Below are positions 9,554 to 16,980 of a stretch of 64,000 nucleotides of DNA, one piece after another (position 1 is the stretch's first letter; the number at the start of each line of letters is the position of its first letter). Where the stretch lies: assembly GCA_021154885.1 (NCBI GenBank), contig JAJKHS010000077.1:124001-188000 (forward strand). The letters are read 5' to 3'. Made by a program: the position numbers and the translations under genes. The DNA comes from Thermoanaerobaculum sp. (GTDB lineage Bacteria; Acidobacteriota; Thermoanaerobaculia; Multivoradales; UBA5704). The notes under the pieces were generated by a model that saw only the letters and a list, made by a program, of their open reading frames with translations, ran no database searches and was not told the DNA's origin.

Positions 9554-9579
9554 ACCGGGGGAACACGCTTTCCCCCGGT
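9554..9579 (+). terminator. Hairpin terminator-like structure
   Basis: A perfect 10-bp stem (ACCGGGGGAA / TTCCCCCGGT) with a 6-base loop begins 16 bases after the stop of the small secreted protein. No T-tract follows, so it could be a weak intrinsic terminator, a processing site or an mRNA stabiliser. Confidence 0.6.
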
Positions 9580-9643
9580 GCCCTCCTGCCTGATCAGCGA
9601 TATACTCTCTTGTCGTTACTACGAAAGGCATGAGGAGACCTCC

Positions 9644-10999
9644 ATGGCCCAGAAGTCGCTGCACCCCACTGCAGACCAGCTATCGCGCTTTCTCCGTGCC
9701 GAGCTAGAGAGATCCGACGCGATCTCGGTAGTCCGTCATCTCTTGAAGGGGTGCCTACAATGCAGGAGCTTCCTGGCGGGTCTGCGAAGAAGGGGCAAGA
9801 AACGAATCAGCGTCGTCCCCGACTATACTGCCGTCTGCCGCAAAGCTGAGTTGGCGGCAATCCTGTCGGATGCTGCGCTCAAGGAGGAGAAACAGATCGC
9901 GACTCAGTTATGGAAAATCCTGGCGGATAGGGATCACCCCACGAGGTTGCTCATCATCAAGAATGACCGGAGGTTCCAGACATGGGGTTTGTACGATCAC
10001 ATCGAGGGACTCATCAGGGGAACGGCAAAGGCGGAGCCATTTAAGGCCGTAGATTTGGCTCATCTCGGATTAGAGCTCGCCTTGCACTTGGATGCTCGCG
10101 AATACGGGGCTGGTCAGGTAAACGATTTCATCGGTTCGGCCTACCGCGGCTTGGCCCATGCCAAGCGAAGGGCAGGGGACCTTCAGGGTGCCGCAGAAGC
10201 ACTGGCGCAAGGCCGCGACTACCTGGGGGAGGGTACAGGCGACCCGGTGGAGGACGCAATGCTGGGGGTAACTACCGCCGCCCTGCTAAACGATATGGGA
10301 GAATTCCGACAGGCGGTAGGTCTCCTAAATTCTGTCCTCCGCCTGTTCCGGTCTATCGATGATGCACGGGGCTTTGCCTATACCCGAATTCAACAAGCCT
10401 CAATCCTTGCCTTCTACGACTCGGCAGAGGCGATCAAGGTGGCAGAAGAAGCGCTCGAAATCCTTCCGGAGTACGATAACTTCGCGGAGCTTTCCGCGAG
10501 ACATACCATTGCATGGTGCTATAACGATTTGGGAGACCACGACGAAGCCCTGCAAATCGTCAGGACGTACGATTATTTGTATGGGCGCTTCGATGATCCA
10601 GTAACGGCCGGTCAGCGTCTCTGGCTGCTGGGAAAAATTTATGCCAAGTCCAGGAGCTATGAAGCCGCCTCGATCGTATTAGACGAAGCCTACGACCTCT
10701 ACCTCTCATCGAATCTCTTCTTCGAGGCTACTCTGATCACCCTGGACCGGATAGAAGTAATGATCTATCGAAAACAGGTAGAAAGGGCCTTGGAAGCCGC
10801 TCGCAAACTTGTCCCTCGGTTCAAGAAGTGGGGACTCAAGCAGGAAGCCATGGATGTCTGGAGGTTAATGATAAGAGCCGTGGAGAATGGCGACTTCTTA
10901 CCGGGCAATATGTCTTCGCGAATCTCTTTCGAGCTACGGCAAACGTGGTTTCCGCGTCCGCCGGGCGTGGATCTGAAGGAGCTCAATCCCACCGCTTGA
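9644..10999 (+). CDS. TPR protein with N-terminal zinc-finger-like segment
   Basis: A 451-residue soluble protein. The N-terminus resembles the short zinc-binding helix-bundle of anti-sigma factors: HLLKGCLQC near residues 31-39 supplies a His-x4-Cys-x2-Cys arrangement. From about residue 130 to 420 the protein is a run of TPR-like helical hairpins (for example VGLLNSVLRLFRSIDDARGF and AEEALEILPEYDNFAELSAR). No membrane segment is seen. The start is the ATG after GAGGAGACCTCC; TATACT at 9601-9606 could be its -10 box. Base composition is clearly less GC-rich than neighbouring core genes, suggesting later acquisition. The MerR-like gene follows after 18 bases, so the pair is probably co-transcribed. 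A sensor or regulatory scaffold role is inference. Confidence 0.72.
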   Translation: MAQKSLHPTADQLSRFLRAELERSDAISVVRHLLKGCLQCRSFLAGLRRRGKKRISVVPDYTAVCRKAELAAILSDAALKEEKQIATQLWKILADRDHPTRLLIIKNDRRFQTWGLYDHIEGLIRGTAKAEPFKAVDLAHLGLELALHLDAREYGAGQVNDFIGSAYRGLAHAKRRAGDLQGAAEALAQGRDYLGEGTGDPVEDAMLGVTTAALLNDMGEFRQAVGLLNSVLRLFRSIDDARGFAYTRIQQASILAFYDSAEAIKVAEEALEILPEYDNFAELSARHTIAWCYNDLGDHDEALQIVRTYDYLYGRFDDPVTAGQRLWLLGKIYAKSRSYEAASIVLDEAYDLYLSSNLFFEATLITLDRIEVMIYRKQVERALEAARKLVPRFKKWGLKQEAMDVWRLMIRAVENGDFLPGNMSSRISFELRQTWFPRPPGVDLKELNPTA

Positions 11000-11017
11000 G
11001 CATGGAGGTGTAAGGAA

Positions 11018-11344
11018 ATGACGGAAAGACCGCTATTCACCTTGCAAGAGATCTCAGAAAAGACGCGCATCAACGCGACTACGTTGTCGCGCTACGCCAA
11101 CCTCTTCGCCGACCGCTTGCCCTGCGAAGGTGAGGGGAGAAAACGACGGTATCCCCCCGAGGCTATCCCCGTATTCCTCAAGCTCAGGGAGGAGGGGCTT
11201 GCCCGGAAGGGAAGGCCCCGGAAGGAGCCTCTAATCGTAAGAGAGCGAGTCTTTACGGGGGATGACCGAGCCATTCTCGGAGAGATCGGCGAAGCTCTGG
11301 TCAAGATTGGTCGGCTCCTGCAGAGGGTAGCAGCTCGCCAGTAG
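11018..11344 (+). CDS. MerR-like helix-turn-helix DNA-binding protein
   Basis: A 108-residue protein whose N-terminal 60 residues fit a MerR/excisionase-type winged helix: FTLQEISEKTRINATTLSRY followed by the turn and GRKRRYPPEAIPVF, where the arginine-rich wing meets the tyrosine typical of MerR proteins. The remaining 45 residues include a basic patch (RKGRPRKEP) and an amphipathic helix suited to dimerisation. There is no obvious metal or ligand domain. It starts 18 bases after the TPR gene with a plausible GGAGGTG site, and shares its lower GC content. It probably regulates its own cluster, but no operator was identified. Confidence 0.7.
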   Translation: MTERPLFTLQEISEKTRINATTLSRYANLFADRLPCEGEGRKRRYPPEAIPVFLKLREEGLARKGRPRKEPLIVRERVFTGDDRAILGEIGEALVKIGRLLQRVAARQ

Positions 11345-11380
11345 GGTAACTTAGCTCTGGGTCCAATCCTCCATGTGCAG

Positions 11381-11398
11381 AATAGGTGCCACGTTCTT
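11381..11398. repeat. 18-nt direct repeat, copy 1
   Basis: AATAGGTGCCACGTTCTT. The consensus AAT[AG][GA]GTGCCACGTTCTT occurs three times in the same orientation (also 13831-13848 and 20269-20286). Copies 1 and 2 bound the block with the Rpn-like nuclease and toxin-antitoxin remnants. The rest of the 11345-11545 gap holds nothing recognisable. Confidence 0.75.
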
Positions 11399-11545
11399 CG
11401 TTGAGCAGGGCTCCGGGTCGGTGTTGGGATGCGCCCTCCTCCGAAGCTCACTCCGCCCTCTTTCTCTCCGCCTCGGCCTGTCGCGGAGCCTGCCGTCTGG
11501 AGTCATCGCTCCGAGCAGCTTCCTTTCGTCACGCGGGGCAAACCG

Positions 11546-11956
11546 CTACGGCGTCGAAGATCGAAAGAGCAGTACGATGGCCGCAGCGCAGAACGCCGAG
11601 TTCATCAGCGCAAAGGCAAGGGTCAGGCTGGAGCGGAGCACGATGTCTCGATAGTAGGCTTGAGGCATGTAGGCCAGCGAGTCGAGCTGCCGCGCAATGT
11701 TCTGCGAGCGTCCAGTGCTGCGAAATGCCGCGGCGACGAACTGCGCGTCAAAAAGGAGGATGGCGACGATCGCACACCAGCGAATGGGCTGGTCTGTCGC
11801 GAAGATCCGTCGAGCTGTTTCTGAGGTGGTCACCCATCCTATGACGAGCAGCAGGGAAGCGGTCACCTTGAACACGGCATCGATCGCGCTGTCGTGATAG
11901 AACTTCAGGCGTTCGTAGAGGAGATCGAACTGCTCTTTGGCGGTCGGCTCGGACAT
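11546..11956 (-). CDS. Small membrane protein, function unknown
   Basis: A 136-residue protein with three probable membrane helices: AVFKVTASLLLVIGWVT (residues about 27-43), WCAIVAILLFDAQFVAAAF (about 60-78) and LTLAFALMNSAFCAAAIVLL (about 110-130). The N-terminal 25 residues are hydrophilic (EQFDLLYERLKFYHDSAID). No family is recognised. It lies alone in the block between two copies of the 18-nt repeat, divergent from the 3' end of the preceding MerR-like gene. A cytosolic N-terminal helix plus a few membrane helices is seen in some toxin and effector proteins, but nothing here proves that. Confidence 0.55.
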   Translation of the reverse strand: MSEPTAKEQFDLLYERLKFYHDSAIDAVFKVTASLLLVIGWVTTSETARRIFATDQPIRWCAIVAILLFDAQFVAAAFRSTGRSQNIARQLDSLAYMPQAYYRDIVLRSSLTLAFALMNSAFCAAAIVLLFRSSTP

Positions 11957-12052
11957 CTGGGCTCCTCGGCAGTAGGATTCAGCGCGAACGCAAGCGCAGC
12001 TTCAGATTATTGCAGCTCGGCCTGCGGACCGTGGGGGCCCACCATGAGGTCC

Positions 12053-12961
12053 TCAGTTCGGCTCGTCGAGGACTGCGGCGACGGAAGCGGCGACGGCGGC
12101 CTTCTCCAGCCAGCGCTCCAGCCGTTCCGGGTCCTTCTGGGACAGGATGCGCTCACGGACGGCATCGGGCACCGCGAGGCCGCGAGCCCGCAGGACGGTC
12201 AGCACGGCGCGCGCCGCCTCCTCGGTCCGTCCCTCGGTCCGTCCCTCGGTGCGCCCCTCGGCGAGTCCCTCGGCACGTCCCTGTGCGACGTACTTCTTCG
12301 CGAAATCGCTCTGGTATTCGTAGCCTTTCATCATCGCCTCCAGCGCGCGGCGAGCCGCCTCGTTCAAAGAATTGTACACGAGATCGTAGTAGAGCCTGAC
12401 CCGGTCGGCGTCGAGCCCCTGGATCGCGGGCAGCACCGCGGCGGCGATCGTCGCTCCCTGCTCGGTCTCGCCGTGCGCCAACGCGGAGAGCACTCCGAGC
12501 TCGGGCCGGCGGGCCGCTTCCTCAGGTTCGGTCACGACTGGAACGGCGGTGCGGCGCAGCACCGGCGAGCGCAGGACGAAGCCGGGGACACCGGTCTCGA
12601 TCGGCTCCGCGCACCACCCGGCGACGGCCGGATCGGGCGCGACGACGAGGAGAGCAGCCGGGCAGCCGTGGAAGGCGCGCGACACGGTCACGTAGGCGGG
12701 CCAACTGAGACGCTTCTTGGGGTCGACCGACAGTTGGACCTCGACGATGACTACCCGGACGGGGGTGTCGCGGTCGAGAAGGAGGACGACGACGTCGGCG
12801 CGGTATTCGGCAGGCTGGATCTCGGTCAAGTCGGCCGAGGCGACACGGGCCTCGGTGTAGGCCGGAAGCGAGATGCCGAGCACCTCGACCAGGATCTCGG
12901 CGGCGAGCGAGGGGCGGTTCTTGAAGAGATCGACGAGGATCTCATGGGCTATCGAGGGCAT
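12053..12961 (-). CDS. Rpn/PD-(D/E)XK nuclease-like protein
   Basis: A 302-residue protein resembling the Rpn/YhgA group of PD-(D/E)XK nuclease-fold proteins, which promote RecA-independent recombination and are spread with mobile DNA. MPSIAHEILVDLFKNRPSLA is a common N-terminus in this group; the putative catalytic acids are in YRADVVVLLLDRD (near residues 56-68) and the strand VVIVEVQLSVDPKKR (near residues 72-86). The C-terminal third contains AEGLAEGRTEGRTEGRTEE, made by a 12-bp DNA repeat. The start giving MPSIAHE is preferred over one six codons upstream because it matches relatives. It lies inside the block bounded by the 18-nt repeats. Confidence 0.72.
   Translation of the reverse strand: MPSIAHEILVDLFKNRPSLAAEILVEVLGISLPAYTEARVASADLTEIQPAEYRADVVVLLLDRDTPVRVVIVEVQLSVDPKKRLSWPAYVTVSRAFHGCPAALLVVAPDPAVAGWCAEPIETGVPGFVLRSPVLRRTAVPVVTEPEEAARRPELGVLSALAHGETEQGATIAAAVLPAIQGLDADRVRLYYDLVYNSLNEAARRALEAMMKGYEYQSDFAKKYVAQGRAEGLAEGRTEGRTEGRTEEAARAVLTVLRARGLAVPDAVRERILSQKDPERLERWLEKAAVAASVAAVLDEPN
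12220..12279 (-). repeat. 12-bp tandem repeat inside the Rpn-like gene
   Basis: Five 12-base units with plus-strand consensus CCTCGG(T/C)NNGTC; the first two are identical. They keep the reading frame and encode a four-residue repeat of the (A/T)EGR type. Copy number could vary by slippage without breaking the frame. Confidence 0.8.
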
Positions 12962-13105
12962 GGCCGGCGATCTTCGCATGCGGGCTGGAAGGGGTCAAAC
13001 CGGAAATTCTGGCATCTTGACGGCCGGACAGGCGAGAGACGGCGTGATTTGATTCGCTCCCTCTCTCGCTTCCAGGAAGGGACGTTTTCGGGGTACTATC
13101 GGGGC

Positions 13106-13327
13106 ATGCAAGTCGCAACCGGAACCGTCGTCAATGGGAAAATCATCGTGGAAGGTGTCTCTCTCACGGAAGGAGCGGTCGTCGCAGTTGTCACTCGCGG
13201 CGCTGACGAGACCTTCTCACTCACGGAGACGCAGGAGAGCGAGCTCCTGGCTGCCATGGCCGAGATCGAGCGGGGTGAGTACGTCACTCTCGAAGAGTTG
13301 CTGCAGTCGTTGCCGAAGCACGGCTGA
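13106..13327 (+). CDS. Antitoxin-like protein of a ParE/RelE-type module
   Basis: A 73-residue protein with a short beta-rich start (ATGTVVNGKIIVEGVSL) followed by an acidic helix (TETQESELLAAMAEIERGEYVTLEELLQSL). The C-terminal pattern ELLAAxAEIERGEYVTxEELL is common in antitoxins paired with ParE/RelE toxins, and the next gene begins two bases after its stop with a ParE-like N-terminus. It therefore looks like the surviving antitoxin of a module whose toxin is truncated. There is no strong ribosome binding site. Operator sites were not identified. Confidence 0.6.
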   Translation: MQVATGTVVNGKIIVEGVSLTEGAVVAVVTRGADETFSLTETQESELLAAMAEIERGEYVTLEELLQSLPKHG

Positions 13328-13329
13328 GC

Positions 13330-13470
13330 ATGGCACTTCGGATCAAGATTTCCGCTCGAGCAGCAAGTCAGCTTCGCAAGGCGGCCGAGTGGTGGGCGCA
13401 GAATCGCCCTGCCGCTCCGGGGGCGATCGGCGCGGACACAGGCCGAAAGCATCCTGAGGGGAGTATCTAG
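13330..13470 (+). pseudogene. Truncated ParE-like toxin fused to a second toxin's tail
   Basis: The first ~33 codons (MALRIKISARAASQLRKAAE, then WWAQNRPAAPGA) match the usual N-terminus of ParE/RelE toxins, but the frame then turns to unrelated sequence and stops after 46 codons, about half the normal length. In another frame, codons 13461-13499 read EYLAEIEEEDDG and stop, with the stop codon overlapping the ATG of the next gene, exactly as a HigB-type toxin gene usually overlaps its XRE antitoxin. The simplest reading is a deletion that joined the head of one toxin gene to the tail of another, inactivating both. The family assignments are inference from short stretches. Confidence 0.5.
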
Positions 13471-13491
13471 CCGAGATTGAGGAGGAAGACG

Positions 13492-13812
13492 ATGGCTAAC
13501 CGTAAGCTGAAGACCTGGGCGGAAGTGAAGGCAAACCGTCCGCTGTCCGCCGCGGCTGAGGCGGCCAACGCAATCTGGGTCGAGCAGCAGATCGTCGAAT
13601 TGAATCTTCAGGCACTCCGACAGCAACTCGGCGTCACGCAGGCCGAGTTGGCTGATGTCTCGGGTTTCGCCCAAGGAGAGATCTCGCGTATCGAGCAACG
13701 GGAAGACCACATGGTTTCCACCTGGAGGCGCCTTATTCGGTCGCTCGGCGGGGATCTCGAGATCCATGCCAGGTTCCCCGATGGCCGCGACATCCGCCTG
13801 ATCGGCGTCTGA
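13492..13812 (+). CDS. XRE-family (HigA-like) antitoxin
   Basis: A 106-residue protein with a Cro/C1-type helix-turn-helix: LRQQLGVTQAELADVSGFAQ, then GEISRIEQRED, near residues 43-73. The N-terminal helix AEVKANRPLSAAAEAANAIW and the C-terminal strand LEIHARFPDGRDIRL are typical of HigA-like antitoxins encoded downstream of their toxin. The ATG follows AGGAGGAAG and overlaps the apparent stop of a lost HigB-like toxin. With its toxin reduced to a tail it would be an orphan that might still repress its own promoter. Confidence 0.78.
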   Translation: MANRKLKTWAEVKANRPLSAAAEAANAIWVEQQIVELNLQALRQQLGVTQAELADVSGFAQGEISRIEQREDHMVSTWRRLIRSLGGDLEIHARFPDGRDIRLIGV

Positions 13813-13830
13813 TCGCCTTAAAGCGAGCCC

Positions 13831-13848
13831 AATAAGTGCCACGTTCTT
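13831..13848. repeat. 18-nt direct repeat, copy 2
   Basis: AATAAGTGCCACGTTCTT, in the same orientation as copies 1 and 3. It lies 18 bases after the XRE antitoxin stop and eight bases from the end of the protease operon, so it forms the junction between two gene blocks. Confidence 0.75.
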
Positions 13849-13855
13849 AAGTGGG

Positions 13856-15046
13856 TCAGGGTGAGCCGTTCCCGCTAAGACGTGAGGCCGCCGCTCGTGC
13901 GTCCTCCGCCTCCGCCGACAGGCCGAGCTTGGCGTAGAGGTCGCGGGCGCGCTCGAAGTGGGCTCGCGCGTCGTCGAAGCGCTTGCGGACGTAGAACGTC
14001 TGGCCGAGGCCGAGCTCCGCCGCGGCTTGTGCGGCGGAGCCAGGGGTGCCCGCCAGCACCCGACGATACTCGCGTTCGGCGGGCTCCGTCAGACCGACGG
14101 TCAGGTAAAGGTCTCCCAGGGTCACTCGGGCTTCGGGAACCTCCCGGGCTTGCAGCGCCTGGTCGTAGTTGGAGATGGCGTCGGCATAGAGCCCGCGCCG
14201 CGCATAGGTCCCGGCGTTCAGGAGAAAGCGGCTCGCTGGGTCCACGGGCAGCGCGGCGATCTGGCGCAGATCCTCCTGCACGCTCCGCTGCTCGTTTCCC
14301 GACAAGAGGTGGATCTGGTAGACCTCCTGGGCCTGACGCAACGGAGCCGTCACGGCTTGGCGGGAACCAAATTTCAGGAAGACAGGTTTTTCAGGCTCCA
14401 GCATGGGCCATTTACCGGAAGGTGCCCAAGAGCAGACGTCGAGATCGTGCCAGGGACCCGACCCGTGGCCACAATGGAGGTCGTCGGCTGCCAATCGGAT
14501 CGACATCCCGGCCGCCCCTCGGATCTCGATCTCATATTCGACGGCGTCCGGCACCTGAGTCCAGACGAGGCGAGGGCGGGCATCCATCACCACCGTGTCG
14601 AGCGGGCTCAAGAGAAAGGGTCCGAGCCGCGGGCTTACATAGCGTGTCTCGAATTCGGCCAGCAGAACTCCGTTCCTGGGGAGGATCCTTCCCGCATCGG
14701 ACGCCAAATTCTGATAGGAGCTGGGTGGAAGTGAAGCGCCTAGCCCGCAGGTCGTTGCCTCAAGGATCCAATCCTGCGGTCTTGTCAGGCTGACCACCTG
14801 ATCCGTCGAGCAGATCACGGTCACCCGCGCGCCGGCGGGTACGTGGACAACCTCCCCCCGGCGAATGATCTGACGCTGCACCGCCCGGCGCACCAGACGA
14901 AATTCCGCCCGGCTTGCCGAGGAAAGGGTCACCGCGCCTTCGATCTGGGTCAGGAGGGCGGTCAGGTCCGCGGGCTTCTGCGCGATGCCCGGGCTCGCCA
15001 GGAGAAAGAGGATGGCTCCAATGCGCCTGGGATCGATCATGGCCAT
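13856..15046 (-). CDS. Secreted TPR protein, last gene of the protease operon
   Basis: A 396-residue protein with a signal peptide (IGAILFLLASPGIAQ, cleavage near residue 23). Residues about 30-250 are beta-rich and include a region similar in layout to FecR-type domains (VVHVPAGARVTVICSTDQVV); VTLSSASRAEFRLVRR and DARPRLVWTQVPDAVEYEIEI suggest further surface-exposed beta domains. Residues about 275-395 form three to four TPR hairpins (SRFLLNAGTYARRGLYADAI, LGDLYLTVGLTEPAEREYRR). It overlaps the end of the CHAT gene by about 10 bases and has a fair GAGGTG ribosome binding site, so it is translated from the same message. Its role is unknown; a periplasmic partner of the other products is likely. 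Confidence 0.68.
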   Translation of the reverse strand: MAMIDPRRIGAILFLLASPGIAQKPADLTALLTQIEGAVTLSSASRAEFRLVRRAVQRQIIRRGEVVHVPAGARVTVICSTDQVVSLTRPQDWILEATTCGLGASLPPSSYQNLASDAGRILPRNGVLLAEFETRYVSPRLGPFLLSPLDTVVMDARPRLVWTQVPDAVEYEIEIRGAAGMSIRLAADDLHCGHGSGPWHDLDVCSWAPSGKWPMLEPEKPVFLKFGSRQAVTAPLRQAQEVYQIHLLSGNEQRSVQEDLRQIAALPVDPASRFLLNAGTYARRGLYADAISNYDQALQAREVPEARVTLGDLYLTVGLTEPAEREYRRVLAGTPGSAAQAAAELGLGQTFYVRKRFDDARAHFERARDLYAKLGLSAEAEDARAAASRLSGNGSP

Positions 15047-16959
15047 GGGGTGCACCTCTGGTTCTTCGCCAGGAGCGCTGCCTCCTTCGCAAGCGGGCTC
15101 AGCGGGCCGGGACTGAGAAGCTCAAATTCTTGCAGCGCCGCGCAGGCATCTTTGGCCCGGCCTGCCGCCGCCTTGGCGACCGCCAGCCAGTAGGTGGCCT
15201 CGGCCTTGCCGGCAAGCTCTGCCGGCGAATAGAGCGGCAGGGCCGCCTCCAGATGAAGGATCGCTTCTTCCGGATGTCCCTCGGCGAGGGCCGCTCTGGC
15301 GAGATTTTTGTGGAGCTTCGCCAGCGTGGGATCGTGGCTCAGGCCGGCCTCGAAAGCCTTGCGGGCTTCGGCCGGCCGGTCGAGCTCGAGGTAGACGTTG
15401 CCGAGCTCGTTGTAAGCGTTCGCATAGCTCGGATCGATCTCGACCGCCCGCCGCAGGCTGGAGAGAGCTTCCTCGTAGCGCTTCTTGCGCGCCAGCAGGT
15501 TGCCGAGATTGTAGTGATGGATAGCTTCCTCAGGGGCTGCTCTCACGGCCGCCTGGAGATGCACGAGGGCCGCCTCATCGTCACCGAGTTGCATTTCCAC
15601 GGCGGCCAGGTTTCCCAACGCCGCAGCGTTGCCCGGATCGATGTCCAGAGCGGAGCGGAGGGCTCTTCGGGCTTCTTCCTTCCTGCCGAGCTTCAGAAGG
15701 CCGATCCCATCATTGGTGAGCCGCATCACTTCGGCGGTGTGGCGCTCTCGCAGCCATCCCGCGGCAAGAGCCCAGACGAGCGCGAGGGCCACGGCAAAAC
15801 CCATCAGAAGAGCAGCGCGGCGAGCCCAGATCGTCGAACGGGGAGCAAAGAGCCTCCCGTCCGAGCTGCGCAGGAACAGGGCGGGCGTTGCCCAGGCGCC
15901 GTCCCCAGGCTCGGTGCGCTGGATCGCGAGGCGGCCCTCGGTCACGGCTGCTTCAATGGGATCTCCGGCCGCCAGCCGCTGATAGAACGTGCGGCTGAAA
16001 GCCACGGCTGCGAGGTCCGACACGGGCCCGCTCATCGCCACGACGGCGGGCACACCGCCCATCACCAGGGACGAGGCCACTCCGGCAAACGGATTCGGCC
16101 CGTGCATCCCGACGGCCTCCGCCGTATGGCAGGCGTTGAGGATGACTAGACGCAGCGACTTGAAATCGTGGAGCATCTGGGCCAGACGCCGCCCCTCGAA
16201 GGATTGGCCGATGCCGTCGCACCGCTCGAAGACGAGCGCTCCCTCGCTGCTCTCATTATCGAACTTCCCATGCCCCATGAAATGGAGGATGTGAAAAGGC
16301 GCCGCGAGCAGGGCTTGACGCATCTCTTCTAATCCCCCTCGCTCCAGGAACACGATCTCGACGCTCTTCTCCTGGCCTTTCCAGGCCTCTTCGAGATTCG
16401 TGCGTTCTCGCGCCACGGCGAGCGACGAGCAATCCGTCGGGCTCGCCGCTACAACGAGAATCCGGAGCCGGCGCGGGCGGGCGATCACTGGCCGCCGTTC
16501 TCGATGCGCCTCGAGAGAGCGGACGACCGGTGTCCGCCGGCTCAGACAGAGAAAGTCCTCCGTCTCGGGGCGACAGAGCAGCTCCCAGGGTAGCTTCTGA
16601 AGAGGCGCCAATTCAGGACGTCGTGGATCGATCGAGATGTTGATCCGCAGGCCTTGATGTTGCCCTCGAAGGCTTCCGAGGCAGGCGTGGAACAGGTTGG
16701 CGGCCTCATCTCTGAACAGCGATCGAAACAACTCCTTTCCTATGTCGAGCGCCGGTGCCTCCCGGGTTGAGAGAGGAGTGTCCAACTCTCGGCTCTCGCC
16801 CGCCCGGCCGGGTCCGGACTCTGCCTCTGCCCAGGGCGGCTCACTGCTCCGGAGGACCTGAAACGTTCCCTGCCCCTCGCCCTGCGGCGATTGCACGGAT
16901 ACGGCATACGAGCCTCCGGAAGAGGGCTCGATGCGCAGCGCGAAGCTCTCATACTTCAT
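15037..16959 (-). CDS. CHAT-domain protease with membrane anchor and TPR repeats
   Basis: A 640-residue protein. Residues about 70-370 form a CHAT (caspase HetF associated with TPRs) domain, a caspase-like cysteine protease: the histidine is in HFMGHGKF (His230) and the cysteine in LVILNACHTAEA (Cys277), so the catalytic dyad is intact. One membrane helix follows (AALLMGFAVALALVWALAAG, about 383-402), and residues 410-635 carry about six TPR hairpins. With the CHAT domain N-terminal and the TPRs beyond the helix, one module is probably cytosolic and the other periplasmic. It starts 21 bases after the caspase-like gene's stop and shares its operon. CHAT proteases often act in regulated cell death or defence; the substrate here is unknown. 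Confidence 0.85.
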   Translation of the reverse strand: MKYESFALRIEPSSGGSYAVSVQSPQGEGQGTFQVLRSSEPPWAEAESGPGRAGESRELDTPLSTREAPALDIGKELFRSLFRDEAANLFHACLGSLRGQHQGLRINISIDPRRPELAPLQKLPWELLCRPETEDFLCLSRRTPVVRSLEAHRERRPVIARPRRLRILVVAASPTDCSSLAVARERTNLEEAWKGQEKSVEIVFLERGGLEEMRQALLAAPFHILHFMGHGKFDNESSEGALVFERCDGIGQSFEGRRLAQMLHDFKSLRLVILNACHTAEAVGMHGPNPFAGVASSLVMGGVPAVVAMSGPVSDLAAVAFSRTFYQRLAAGDPIEAAVTEGRLAIQRTEPGDGAWATPALFLRSSDGRLFAPRSTIWARRAALLMGFAVALALVWALAAGWLRERHTAEVMRLTNDGIGLLKLGRKEEARRALRSALDIDPGNAAALGNLAAVEMQLGDDEAALVHLQAAVRAAPEEAIHHYNLGNLLARKKRYEEALSSLRRAVEIDPSYANAYNELGNVYLELDRPAEARKAFEAGLSHDPTLAKLHKNLARAALAEGHPEEAILHLEAALPLYSPAELAGKAEATYWLAVAKAAAGRAKDACAALQEFELLSPGPLSPLAKEAALLAKNQRCTPWP

Positions 16960-16980
16960 CCGAGGATGTCCCTGTGTCCC

